A stretch of 64,000 nucleotides of DNA, taken from positions 814,501-878,500 of the forward strand of contig JASPKZ010003435.1 in NCBI GenBank assembly GCA_030220185.1, written 5' to 3'. Positions within the stretch are counted from its first letter, which is position 1; each line of letters starts with the position of its first letter. The position numbers were made by a program, and so were the translations under genes. Source of the DNA: Diploptera punctata. Taxonomy: Eukaryota > Arthropoda > Insecta > Blattodea > Blaberidae. Positions 10,701 to 21,954 of the stretch are shown in pieces. The notes under the pieces are model-generated. The model saw only the letters and a program-made list of their open reading frames with translations, was not told the origin of the DNA and searched no databases.

Positions 10701-11250
10701 GAATTCCAAGTTAACTGACGTAACATTTTTTTCCAACAAAGGCATGCCCTACATTTAATGTTTTGAGCCTTAAAAGATATGCCAACGGAAAAGGCTTTTC
10801 ATATGATTGAGATACAGGCATATCAGTTATACATAAGAAGGAAAGGAAAGATGATATGAAAATAGGAATTTGATGTAACATACACCATCAGAATATACGG
10901 AAACATTTTAAAATGTTTATGGAGTAAGAATACAGCAAAGCGGAAAGAAGGAAAAAAATTCCGAAACTACCGATCCATCACTGATGAAATCTTCAGTTTA
11001 AAACAAATAATTGAGGAAAAATCCACTCTCTAACAACCAATTCATCTACTATTTATATTACTGCAATGTGCTGATTATGTTATGGGCGATTGTATGTACA
11101 CTAGCAACACACAAAAAAAAAATCAGGTAATAAAAGTGTTATATGATTAATCTACTCTTAAAGTAAAAGTAGATACAAATATTACATCTTGTTTTCTAGT
11201 TAATAAATTTTTAGGTCAATGACGTTTATCTGAGATTTTATTCAAAATTT
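10701..11250. other. no recognised feature
   Basis: No coding or repeat family recognised. Confidence 0.4.
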
Positions 11251-11935
11251 ATCGTAAGTAATGCCACTAGTGATTTCCAAATTATCTAGAAGATTTAGAA
11301 ATCAAGAATGGCATTTGTTAGGACCATATAACGAATACGTAAAATTAAGCCGTTTACTCACAAATAATTATTTAAATATAGTTATTTTAAAATATTCATA
11401 TATTTAATGTAAACGGCGATGTTCGAAAACAAATGAGAAATGCTTGGTTATGTTTCATTTGTTCATCACTGCAACCTGTTCATACTATTTATTGCCAAAC
11501 AGGATCGCAATATTGTAAGAATGCACTCTAGTGGACAAAAAATTAAACACATCAAACTGTATATTACAACCAACATTATAGGTTATTATAATTCGTTTTT
11601 TCGGAAACAGCTAAGTAAAATCAGTATTTAAAAAGCAAATTATTGAACTCACAGTTATCAAATGTGTAGGTCGAAGAGATCTGTCCATTATTTGCTATTT
11701 TCTACGTATTTGTTAGAAAGTCAGTCACTGCAAAATAATATTCTGACCTGTTCAGAATATTAAAAAGAAGTAGCGTTCTTTATTTTGGTAATCAAAATTG
11801 GATAATTATCGAGGTAAAATACTGGATAATTATCGAAGTAAAACACGACTGTGCTTGGTTGTAAAACAAAGTTCATTGAAACGTGATTGGTCATTGAATA
11901 CCATTTGGGGCATGAGACTACTTGTCTACGAAACG
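11251..11935 (+). repeat. R700 dispersed repeat, copy 1
   Basis: Collinear with 49445-50165 over nearly 700 bases. Shared words include taatgccactagtgatttcc, gtaaacggcgatgttcgaaa, actatttattgccaaa, gtaagaatgc and catttggggcatgag. The start is an imperfect palindrome (gccactagtgatttccaaat ... gaaatcaagaatggc). No coding potential; probably a nonautonomous DNA transposon, class unassigned. Confidence 0.75.
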
Positions 11936-12395
11936 CCTTAACACAATGCAAAAACAAATGTTCACCTAGGGAATACATGTAAAAGGAGATAAATGTATTT
12001 GTTGATATTCACTGATGTTCAGCTACTGATGGTAGTAGATTACCAGGTCTCAAACGTTTTTCGCCTACCTCCCACTTTGAGAGTAAACAGTTTCTTAGCC
12101 CCTCTCCAAAAAAAAGTTTAAACTTACGATCTGTTAAAATAACAACTGCAATTGTTGCTTTTAAGATGCACTCTTAAAAAGTAATTAAATTTATTGTTCT
12201 TAAACGTGCCATATCCTATTTCTGAGATAAAATCAAACTTAACCAACAATCGATTTTAAAATACTAACCCTACAGTGTATACGTGGAGTATTGACTACCC
12301 AGCGGCAAAAAGTTTAGTTCAGTGCATGTGCACTTTTAGTCACACCTTCCTTACAGTAAATACATTTCTTCTTTCTTCATCTGCTTTCCCTCACT
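11936..12395. other. no recognised feature
   Basis: AT-rich DNA; nothing recognised. Confidence 0.4.
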
Positions 12396-12990
12396 TAGGC
12401 CCTATAGGTTTGCCGTCATCAGTTTTCATTTATTTCCATCATTTCAATCTCCTTCTTCCAAATTCCTATATCCATTATAGTTCTGACATAAGTTTTCAAT
12501 TTCCATCTAGGTCTGCCACGTTTATTTGTTCCAAGGGGTGATCAATTTATATAGTTTTGGCCATCTCTCATTTTCCATTCTTTGTACATGGCCATACCAT
12601 TTAAGAATTTGATTTTCAATCCTCTTAACAACAGATGTGGTGACATTCATTCCTCTCAAAAGGAATTAATTTCTTATTTTATTCTCTATTGTTTTTTGAA
12701 GGCTTCTTCTGAGATAATCAAATTCAACTGTTTTAGTATTATTCTTTTGTAATTCCATCAAAGACCAAGTTTCACTTCCATATAACAAAATATTCTGTAT
12801 TATGCTCTTATAAATTTTCATTTTAGTTTCCTTTGTATTTTGTTTGTTCCAAATTATTCCATGTAATGCCTTAGTTGCATTTTTTGCCATTGCAATTTTA
12901 GTTTGTACATGTCTTTCACATGAACCTAAACATGTAATTATTGACCAAAGATATTTAAAAATAAATTTCTGCAGGCATTTGTTTAGTTGA
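12396..12990 (-). pseudogene. LINE C-terminal relic
   Basis: The minus frame carries TKETKMKIYKSIIQNILLYG followed by SETWSLMELQ, then FDYLRRSLQKTIENKIRN. After frameshifts come NQILKWYGHVQRMENERWPK and an acidic EIENLCQNYNGYRNLEEGD tail. Motif order is that of LINE proteins downstream of RT. Stops and shifts show it is dead. Confidence 0.7.
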
Positions 12991-13012
12991 CTCTCCGTTC
13001 TGAAGTAGTAAA

Positions 13013-13330
13013 ATGGCTTCCGAGGACCTCATAACCCTACGTATGTGCATAGTTTCAATTTTTCTAAATATTTTCTTCAAATATATGTATTTTTTTTCCG
13101 TCTTGGCTGGTACGAGTAACAGTCTTAGATACAATAAACATAGTGCTGTACTGGAATATTTGCTGAGTGAGGTTTGTCACTTAAGTAAATTTGATGGTGA
13201 ATTTAATGATAATGAAAATTGTACTGAAGTGGAATCGATATGTTCTTCGGAGAGTGATGAATATATTTCAGACAACGGAGGCAAGGTTGCTCCCTTGCGG
13301 GAGTTACTTAACCAAGCTAATGTAGTTTTT
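13013..13330 (+). CDS. unrecognised open frame with acidic Ser/Glu/Asp segment
   Basis: The frame from ATG 13013 stays open to 13396, but its last part runs through SINE2 DNA. Residues about 35-100 are hydrophilic and acidic (FDGEFNDNENCTEVESICSS followed by ESDEYISDNG). Such acidic stretches occur at the N terminus of several DNA-transposon proteins, for example piggyBac-like ones, but nothing specific supports that here. It could be chance. Confidence 0.2.
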
Positions 13331-13562
13331 CTTCAGATGTCAGTGAGTGACACGTGTTTAGTCATCATTTTATATGTATATGTAATAGGCAACTGAAGTA
13401 TTACTTGGATGGGAAACGCTCAGAGGCCCTAATTTAGGCTTGAGTTTTTTTTACGAGCTCGGAAATCTACATCTCGGGATCCACGACTCAAAATCCGTCC
13501 CGAAGAACCTGTCCCTTGGATTTTTCGATCCTAAAAGTCCATCGATCCTGGAAAGTTTAATG
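13325..13562 (-). mobile_element. SINE2 fragment
   Basis: The minus strand matches the SINE2 body (ccaggatcgatggacttttag, aagggacaggttcttcggga, atgtagatttccgagctcg). It then runs to the distal end near 13333. The tRNA-like head is missing. Confidence 0.65.
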
Positions 13563-14160
13563 GGAAATAAAAATTTTAAATGTACCTGTTGGCAGGCGCC
13601 GTCGTCTTCAACGTTCTTAGAATAATGTATTTATAATATGATTTGGAGGCCTTTCGGAAGTTAAATTCAATCATTTGCAGAATGGGTATATTTTTAATTT
13701 TTATCTTATGACTATTCACCTCAACGGAATTTGATATGAATTTCATTAGTATTAATGGGAGAATACGTAAACATAAGCCATGATTTGAGTTAGGTAAATT
13801 ATACAGGTATGATTGGAAATCGTTACCTCAGAATTTGAGTGCTGGGCCTAGTCTTCTGCATTTGATATGTCCCTGAATTAATTACTATATTTAGGATTCA
13901 GAAGGTTCAATCAAATCCTTAGTCTTTCATTATTATTCGCAGTAATGGCTTAACTGTATTTATTACATCAAGAGGCGCTGTTAGTACATCAGAAATACTA
14001 AATTTCGTTTTCAAACATATACAATTCAATTGGAGACGAAGTTGACAAAATACTAAAATACAATCCTTACAATAACTACTAACTCCACCAGGCTAAATAA
14101 ATAAATAAAATGAATTATTTATTTATCTTTTTGAAATAAAGTTTTATTAATGATAAAATA
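13563..14160. other. no recognised feature
   Basis: AT-rich DNA. Only the end (14085-14112, ccaccaggctaaataaataa) recalls the tail of the short hairpin repeat. Confidence 0.4.
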
Positions 14161-14169
14161 AATATATAT

Positions 14170-14645
14170 ATAATCCAATGTGTGGCACTATTACAAGAAC
14201 CCTTAAAAACACAAGAAAATAAACAAAAAATAAATTTTATAAAGTAATGGCTGTTACTGTATTGATGTATGGATCAGAATGTTGGGGGATCACTAAAAGT
14301 CAGGAAAAAGATTGGAAGCAGTTGAGATTAGATTTTTAAGAAACATAGGAAGATATACTCTGCTGGATAAGAAAAGAAATGAAGGTATAACAAAGGAACT
14401 AAATATTTTCAAACTTACAGATCGAAAAATTTAAATATAGGAACGCCTAGAAAGAACGTGTTGATAGAATGCCAGAAGAAAGATTTCCAAAATTATCGCT
14501 AAATTATTAACCGCACGGAAGGAAAAATGTTGGACGCTCACACAAAAGATGGTTTGAACTATTTTAACAATTGTAGCTTTCATGCAACCGGAACGAACCA
14601 ACAGGCTTAATCCCTGGATGATGAAGAAGAAAAGAAATAAATAAT
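14170..14645 (+). pseudogene. LINE D C-terminal relic
   Basis: Diverged, multiply shifted version of the LINE copy at 58520-58815. It shares the readings tgctggataagaaaa, aaggaactaaatattttcaaac and ttaatccctggatgatgaaga. It also shows the conserved start tgtggcactattacaagaac also seen in other LINE tails. It ends in GATGATGAAGAAGAAAAG. Confidence 0.65.
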
Positions 14646-15283
14646 TTATATTTTTGAAATACAATAATGGGATCAATATATGCCACAGTTTCAATAAAGT
14701 TTATTACAGCACTTATATCAAATTGTATCTAAATCGCTAAAAATAAAAGTATTTCAACTGACCTCGTCTATTTTTATAAGAAACACAGAATTATATGAAA
14801 ATAGTGAATGCTATATTAAGAGGTGCTTTCCTTTGACACCATTCTTTCATTTATTCACTCTTATATTTCAACTGCACTGTGACTTCTTTTTCTTTTCAAT
14901 TCTTATCTTTTACAGATGTCATTAGTCTTTTATAATTTATTTTAGATTTTTCTTTCAAAATCACCGTTCTCTTCTCTTCCTTTAAAAATGTTCCTTCAAG
15001 CGCAATTTAATTTTATTCTGATCACTTAAAATGATTGCTTACATAAACCACTCATTAACCATTCCTCGTTTCATTTTCTATTAATCTGACAATTTCATAA
15101 AAAACTAAATAAATTATAAGAATACATCATTCAAATTAAACAACATAGTTTACCAATATTGCAATACTTTAATTCAAATCTATAGTTGATATAAAACAAC
15201 AAAGCCAAATGAAGTGCCTCCTGTTACTGTTTATACTTTTAATAATCACGTTTGAACACCGTTGATGTCAAAATTATTACTTA
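14646..15283. other. no recognised feature
   Basis: No coding or repeat family recognised. Confidence 0.4.
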
Positions 15284-16025
15284 CATACTCACTGGCACTA
15301 TCGAACCCGTAGGTTCATGGCCGCGCGGACAAAAGCTCTCCATGCATCCTTATCCTGAGCTAATGCTTTCCAATCATTCCCTGTATAATCTACTTCCCTC
15401 AAATCGTAGTTAATGTTATTCTCCCACACCTCATTCCTGGTCTACCAACTGGGAGTTTTCCCTCTGGCTTTCCTACAAGAAGCTTCCATGCAAGTCGTTC
15501 ATTCCCCATACGTGCAACATGTCCTGCCCATCGAAGTCTACGAGACTTAACTGTTCTTATTATATCTGGCTTCATATAAAGATCATGTAGTTCATTATTA
15601 AGTAGTCTTCTCCATTCACCTGTTTGTTCATTTTTCTTTGGTCCAAAAATTTTCTTAAGTACTTTATTCTCAAATACTTAATACCTTAAAGTATGAGTCC
15701 ATGTTTCGCACCCATGTAATATAACTGGTAGAACAAAAGTTTTATATATTTTCAATTTAACGTTTTTTGAAAGGAGTTGGCACATCAAGAGTCTCTGCAA
15801 TGCATAATAGCATGCATTTCCAGAATTGAGCCTATGTTTAATTTCTTTGTGCATCTCATTCCTATTTGTGATTATTGTTCCTAGGTATTTGAATTCAGCC
15901 ACTTCCTCAAAATTTCCCTCATTTGTCATTAGCTGTCCATTTCCATTATATAATTAATTTCTACGTGTGGCCATATATCTAGTTTTATTGATTAAATTTA
16001 CTTCCAGTCCTAATTTCTTAGTGTT
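15284..16025 (-). pseudogene. LINE A, C-terminal 740 bp
   Basis: The minus strand reads MTNEGNFEEVAEFKYLGTII, then LKIYKTFVLPVILHGCETWT, with the usual tail (rrlRWAGHvARMG, VGRPRMRWENN) after frameshifts. It ends at a CTTAC/AGTA-type simple tail at 15275-15290. The RT catalytic domain is absent. This copy is the mirror image of 16770-17535 around a PLE remnant. Confidence 0.82.
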
Positions 16026-16119
16026 ACTCAATAGTGTGTGCGTGTTGGCCTTTAGTATCTCCTCGCTATCGGCCAATAATACTACATCTAACTAACAGAT
16101 TATTAATACCATTGAGCTG

Positions 16120-16610
16120 TAAGCCTTCCTCATTTTCTAATTATTTCAATTTAAAAAATGTGTACCTTACAAAACAGTCATCCTCAACTATAATAACATA
16201 TCATATAAACTTCGTCACACTATTAAAATTGAAGGTTTTTGAAAGACATGCTTCATCCTCAGGAATTCTTATGGTACTGAACACATTTCAGAAACCTGCC
16301 ATCAATTTAACCAGATAGATAAAACAATGTCAATAATCCACAAAGAGAACAATGGACAAAACATCAATATCCTGGAAGAGATTGAAATTACCAAAAAAGC
16401 AGAAAATAAAACTATGCTAAATGAGAACACACCCAACAACCAAAGCCCTCTGTATGAAATATACAAATAATTTCTGTACCATACGAATTTCTGAGGTTGA
16501 AGCATGTCTTTGAAAGGCCTGGAATTTTAATAGTGTGGTAAAGTTTATAACAGAAGTTATTATAGTTGAGGATGACTGTTTTATGAGGTACAAATTTTAG
16601 GATTGAAATA
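16120..16610 (+). mobile_element. Penelope-like element remnant with inverted terminal repeats and GIY-YIG C terminus
   Basis: The plus frame 16327-16470 reads MSIIHKENNGQNINILEEIE, then ITKKAENKTMLNENTPNNQS and PLYEIYK before a stop. The 'H...G..IN.LEEIEI.K......LN......SPLY' pattern is that of PLE GIY-YIG C termini. The outer ~125 bp (16135-16265 and 16480-16605) are inverted repeats of one another (gtaccttacaaaacagtcat / atgactgttttatgaggtac). A hammerhead-like core is visible at 16491-16520. The upstream RT is lost. Confidence 0.75.
16491..16522 (+). ncRNA. hammerhead-like motif, decayed
   Basis: CTGAGGT, a GAAG/CTTT stem, GAAA (16512-16515) and a palindromic AGGCCT that would be stem III. 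The conserved A9 is T here and the cleavage base is G, so this copy should be inactive. The mirror copy at 16213-16265 (minus) keeps CTGAGGA but has lost the GAAA. Confidence 0.35.
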
Positions 16611-16769
16611 TATCTGGTTAGCAGAAGACGGGAGAGAATATCATTCGGTTTGTATAATTTTTCTTAACCAAGTGTCGCTACTTTCCTTATCAAGTGGCCA
16701 CTAGATTGACCTAATGATGTTGATTTCGATTCCGTTCCAGATATTTTACAGAAACAAAGTTTTATATTA

Positions 16770-17535
16770 TACAGCTAGGAATTAGGACTGGAAGTAAATA
16801 TCAATAAAACTAAATATATGGTCATGCGCAGAAATCCATTATATAATGGAAATGGGCAGCTAATGACAAATGAGGGAAATTTTGAGGAAGTGGCTGAATT
16901 CAAATACCTAGGAACAATAATCACAAATAGGAATGAGATGCACAAAGAAATTAAACATAGGCTCAATTCTGGAAATGCGCGCTATTATGCATTGCAGAGA
17001 CTCTTGATTTCCCAACTCCTTCAAAAAAACGTTTAACTGAAAATATATAAAACTATTATTCTACCAGTTATATTATATGGGTGCGAAACATAAACTCTTA
17101 CTTTACAGGAGGAAAGGAGATTACAAGTATTTGAGAATAAAGTACTTACGAAAATTTTTGAAACAAAGAGAGATGACCAGGCAGGTGAATAGAGAAGACT
17201 ACATAACAATGAACTACATGGTCTTTATAGGAAGCCAGATATAATAAGAACATTTAAGTCTCGTAGACTGAGATGGGCAGGACATGTTGCACGTATGGGG
17301 AATGAAAGACTTCCATGGAAGCTTCTTGTAGGAACGCCAGAGGGAAAACGCCCAGTTGGTAGACCAAGAATGAGGTGAGGGAGTATAACATTAACTATGA
17401 TTTGAGGGAAGTAGATAATACAGGGAATGATTGGAAAGCATTAGCTCAGGATAGGGATGTATGGAGAGCTTATGTCCGTGCGGCCGTGAACCTACGGTTT
17501 CGATAATGCCAGTGAGTAAGTAAGTAAGGAATTGA
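16770..17535 (+). pseudogene. LINE A, C-terminal 760 bp
   Basis: The plus frame reads LGLEVNINKTKYMVMRR, then MTNEGNFEEVAEFKYLGTII, RRLQVFENKVL, LRWAGHVARMGNERLPWKLL and PEGKRPVGRPRMR, with several stops (for example after QKNV at 17035). It ends in gccagtgagtaagtaagtaa, the family's (AGTA) tail. It is dead. Confidence 0.85.
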
Positions 17536-17898
17536 ACCCCATACCCCTAATATTACTGCTGATACACCACAGAATCCTTACACAAATCATTTTATTGTAT
17601 ATAACAGAGCTCGTCGGACGTGAAGCTCGGACAAATGGAGGAGGTTTTTTAGTAGGGTGAGTATATCGGTACCTTCAGGATTAATGGACTCTGTTCTTCT
17701 TAACACACTATTGTTGTTCTAAAAGATTTTCTCTCAGTGATTCTGAATTAGCTACTCCACTATAGAGTGGTGCGATATGGGTGAGTTAATGTTTTTGTAA
17801 CGCATGGTGCAGTATAATATCCCTTTCAACTGTGTCGTTCAACAACCCCTCCCTCATTTCTTCTTTAATCCTTTCACGTCCAACGAACTACCTCACAT
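17536..17898. other. no recognised feature
   Basis: Nothing recognised. Confidence 0.4.
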
Positions 17899-17899
17899 A

Positions 17900-17900
17900 C

Positions 17901-17943
<43 letters not shown>
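17900..17943. repeat. (AAT)n microsatellite
   Basis: About 14 clean units. Confidence 0.95.
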
Positions 17944-17944
<1 letters not shown>

Positions 17945-18119
17945 ATTCATAAGAATACAGATGCACAGGTATATAACGTTTAGTATTTATAGAATTAGCT
18001 GAAAATAACTCTTGCCTAAACCAGGAAGTGAAGAAGGAGAAGAAGAAGATAAAAAATACTTTAATGTATAATTTTTCCACCAGTACATTATATCGTGAAC
18101 GTAGCATATAAACATGTAT

Positions 18120-18985
18120 CTAATATATAAACATTAATGTTTGTTCGTATTTTATGCGCTGCCATACCGTTCATCCGATTATGATGGGACTCTTTAAGTA
18201 AAATGTTCAGGAGTTTCCTGGGAGGGTTATAGGCTATAAGATAATTGTAATACTCAACCCCTTCACTCTTAAAAATCACCCTATGTAGTGAAAAACGTGA
18301 AAAAATAGTTTTTTGATGTTTAAATGACTTACGCTGCCTAAACCATTAAAAAACACAATATTAATGTACACAGAATTGAATATCTCAAAAAAAAAATTGC
18401 ACATGAAAGTCCCCGACAGCATTTGTTTATCTTTCACTGATAACTCACAATTACTATTCTTATGTTTCATAGATGTCTAGAAGATCGTGGTAAGTAGATT
18501 CCTGGGCAAGGGTAGCAGCGCAAGGCGGGTATTTTTTTTATGGAAAACTCATAACAACGAATTTTGTCTTTCAGCTGATTTATGCCAACAATATAGGAAT
18601 AAGTAGATTCCTGGGCAAGAACGGGTAATCAGCACGAGATATCTTAAAATAAATACGATATAAATATTTATAATTAATTTTCCTTCTACTTATTCAACCA
18701 TACATTAAGTCATAAATTTCGTCTATCAGTTCATTTATGCCAAGAAGGTCGGAATAAGTAGATTCCCGGGCAACACCGGGTATCTAAAAATAATTACGAT
18801 ATAAATGTTTCCTTTCACTTATTGAATTAAACATAAAAACACTCATTTATGCCAAGAAGGTCGGGATAAGTAGATTGCTGGCAATGGCGGGTAATCAGCA
18901 CGGGACATCTAAGAATAATAATTATGATATAAATTTATTCTTTAACATATTCAATTAACCATAAAAACATTAATTTTCATTTATT
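18120..18985 (+). repeat. composite element with internal ~130-bp tandem monomers, copy 1
   Basis: Begins with tatgcgctgccataccgttc atccg, then the block shared in reverse with 39050-39285. Four diverged monomers follow at about 18480, 18600, 18750 and 18870. Each contains gaagatcg/ggtcgg, aagtagattcc(t/c)gggcaa and gggta, then an AT-rich spacer. The reverse-orientation copy at 37285-39290 has the same order. No protein. Likely a nonautonomous DNA element with minisatellite core (Helitron-like organisation is possible; unproven). Confidence 0.7.
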
Positions 18986-19638
18986 TAAGCGGATATTAGT
19001 AGTTTTATATAAAAAATGAATACATCAACAGCATCGAAAAATTTAATTTGAACTGCATGAGTAGAAGAGCGTAGGCCTAAACGTAATATTGATATTAATG
19101 TACTCAGGAATGTTGTTCGCATTCAATAACTAATACAGATAAATATAAAATATTTTGCAAAAACCGAGATATGAACCCAAGATCTCCAGCTTTACGCGCT
19201 CTTATATTAAATAACGTTAACAGATTATCCCTTTGGTTCTTCAGTCCAAGATCCGACTGCAAGATTACGACGTTCATCGAGTGTATGAACAAAATCAATT
19301 TTTTTCATAAAATTGTGAATACCTGAATAGATTTTTTCCGAATTGCCTATGAAAATTCGCCCGCCAGTATGTTTAATTAAAATATAATTAATTTATTTAT
19401 TCGAAAGAATTAGATTCACTTGTTATTAAAATAAATTATAATCCAGTTCGCAGAGATCGATGTATAGAGCTTGGAAAGTTTTGGTTGCCATTGCACACTT
19501 GGCCGTAAACCTTCTCGCGGCTACAGCAGGCTGTGACACCAATCAGTAGTAATATGGTGGTAAGTACGTATTTACTGTTTTATATTGTTCCCTCGCAGCG
19601 GGAAGTAAAACCACTGCCCTTTATGTATGCTACGTACA

Positions 19639-19641
<3 letters not shown>

Positions 19642-19670
<29 letters not shown>
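19642..19670. repeat. (TA)n microsatellite
   Basis: About 14 TA units at the 3' edge of the LINE A copy. A shorter TA run (20109-20119) lies at the other edge. Confidence 0.93.
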
Positions 19671-19671
<1 letters not shown>

Positions 19672-20108
19672 CTTACTGGCACTATCGAACCCGTAGGTTC
19701 ATGGCCGCACGGACATACGCTCTCCATACATCCCTATCCTGAGCTAATCCTTTCCAATCATTCCCTGTATAATCTACTTCCCTCAAATCATAGTTAATGT
19801 TATTCTCCCACCTCATTCTTGGTCTACCAACTGGGCGTTTTCCCTCTGGCTTTCCTACAAGAAGCTTCCTTGCAAGTCTTTCATTCCCCATACGCGCAAT
19901 ATGTCCTGCCCATCGCAGTCTACGAGACTTAACTGTTCTTATTATATCTGGCTTCCTATAAAGACCATGTAGTTCATTGTTAAGTAGTCTTCTCCATTCA
20001 CCTGTCTGATCATCTATCTTTGGTCCAAAAATTTTCCTAAGTACTTTATTCTCAAATACTTGTAATCTCCTTTCCTCTCTTAAAGTAAGAGTCCATGATT
20101 CGCACCCT
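19671..20108 (-). pseudogene. LINE A C terminus, the best-preserved frame
   Basis: An uninterrupted minus frame to about 19682 reads GCESWTLTLREERRLQVFEN, KVLRKIFGPK, GEWRRLLNNELHGLYRKPD, RLRWAGHIARMGNERLARKL, GKRPVGRPRMRWENNINYDL and REVDYTGNDWKGLAQDRDVW, ending in MNLRVR. This is the reference for the family C terminus in this window. Everything upstream of GCESW is missing. It sits in TA repeats on both sides, so no unique target duplication can be read. Confidence 0.88.
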
Positions 20109-20511
20109 ATATATATATACACCAAAAAAAAAACATATCCAAAAGGTAGTGTTAATGAACATTATACGAAACAAATCTCAGCATTTTAAATGAACTGAAC
20201 TTTATTTGAAACAATATAAAACATAAATACATATTTACCGCTATTTTATTACTGATTGGTGTCACAGCCTGCTCAAGCTCTATACATCGAGTTCTGCGAA
20301 TTGGATTATTATTTATTTTAATAACAAATAATAAAATTATTTCGAATAAATAAATAAATTATATTTTAATTAAATATACTGGCGGCCGAATTTTAATAGG
20401 CAACTCAGCAAAAATGTATTCAGTAAATCACAATTTTATGAAAAAAAAAAGATTTTATTCATAAACCTGATGAACGTAGTAATCTTGCAGCCGGATCTTG
20501 GACTATTAAAT

Positions 20512-20583
20512 TGTATGTATAATTTAACCCTGGTGAAGTGGGCGAGAAGACCTTTCGGTCTTAACTCCATCAGGTAAAATAAA
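20512..20583 (+). repeat. short hairpin repeat
   Basis: The phrase ccctggtgaagtgggcgaga followed by agacctttcggtctt and ctccatcaggtaaaat has a perfect AGACC/GGTCT hairpin. Same family as 1800-1880. Confidence 0.55.
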
Positions 20584-21055
20584 TAACCACATACGAGATT
20601 GTATTCATTAAATGCATAGCTATATTCTCCCTTTTGTTCATCATAATATTAATATAAGGAAGTAGCAAAGTAGGAGAGGAGGCAAGATAATACAAGACAG
20701 TAGAGACTAATATACCGCTACAATTATCTTCCGTAACCCACTAATTCTTATCATCATCATGTTTGGCATAACAACCCCGGTCGAGTCAGACTCCTTAAGA
20801 ACTCTCTTCCAGACCTCACTATTCCTGGCGACTATCCATCAATTTTATCAGTCCGGCTTGATTTTCTTTGAGCTTCTCAATGGTATTTTAAGAGGTGGAA
20901 TTGTGAATCCCACGCCCCACTAATTCTTATACATGCTCCACATTCAGCGTTAAGTTCCAATCTAAAATTCAGTGAAATAAACGAATTTTGTAGTAAACCA
21001 TCTAGTAAAGAATGGTGTGAGCAAACAAGAAGTCAAATTTAAGCATTTTTATCAT
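20584..21055. other. no recognised feature
   Basis: The stretch 20745-20925 starts with a CAT-rich tract and has a LINE-tail feel (minus strand), but no frame can be defended. Confidence 0.35.
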
Positions 21056-21300
21056 CACAATCATCATCAATCATCTACGATTAGGACTTCTAGAATCTTC
21101 ACTTCAAGAGGTTAACTGGTCTTTCCATCGCTTCATTGGTCTTTCTATTCGCCTTCCATAAGTGTATAGGATAATAACTTTTGGAGCAACCTGTGTCGGG
21201 CATCCGATATGTATGTCCATAACAGTTGTTCCGGTAATTTTCAATGACATCAATGATAAGAGTTGTTTTTAGCTTTGCTCGGATGATGACATTTCCTTTA
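21056..21300 (-). pseudogene. LINE 3' relic
   Basis: The minus frame reads TTLIIDVIENYRNNCYGHTY, then RMPDTGCSK and WKANRKTNEAMERPVNLLK, ending in GATGATTGATGATGATTG. The 'I.NYR..W..H..RMP....' order is that of the LINE D/G C termini. Confidence 0.55.
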
Positions 21301-21954
21301 TAGAACATAACCTGCCAGAAAACTAAACAATTTCTTTTTTTCGATTTTCAAATACTAATACATTATATCGTGGTGAATTTAAATGAATTGTATATCATAT
21401 TAAAATATCAGGTTGTCTTAATATCGTCGCGTTTCAAGTTAAGAGAATAAGGACCAACGTATCCTGTTCAGAGGTCTATTATTTTAGACCAATTTATTTC
21501 GCATACTTATACAATACGAATCAATAAATTACAGCACTATTACCCTTTGCACTTGATCGAGACTAGTTTGTATTAACGTGAATCTTTGATTATGAGGCGA
21601 GGATTGTATGGCAACCGTGGCAAATAATACAGGATGGAAGTAGCATATGTGCTTAAATTTCGAGTATGAATTCTTTATGGCAAAATGTAATAAAATAACG
21701 TATTTATTTAGGGTTACAAATCTATGGTTTCCTAACATAAAAGTGTAGAATATATTGGCACATTATTCAAACATATTAATCGTCGCCAAAGATTTAATTT
21801 CCAGAGTTATTTACAATATATCTGAAATTGATTATAATAACATGCATTCTTAATTTCATTCGTTATGGATACTAGCATATTTTAAGGATAATATCACGAA
21901 GAAGAAATTTCTCCTATTATAGTAGCTTTTATAATAATATTTAACGTACATGGA
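21301..21954. other. no recognised feature
   Basis: Nothing recognised. Confidence 0.4.

Larger units (their letters stand above)
19240..20510. repeat. foldback structure: ~300-bp inverted arms around a LINE A copy
   Basis: The left arm (about 19240-19602) and right arm (about 20203-20510) are reverse complements with moderate divergence. Both carry gtgacaccaatcagtaat / attactgattggtgtcac, the phrase around the ctctatacatcga word, and cttgcag/ctgcaag words at the outer ends. The ~600-bp centre holds (TA)n and a LINE A fragment. This could be a foldback transposon, or an inverted duplication later hit by the LINE. Confidence 0.75.

Noticed and set aside
10476..10745. Two overlapping Ile/Leu/Tyr-rich minus frames that look like membrane proteins
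   Set aside because: Hydrophobicity comes entirely from ATT/ATA repeats.
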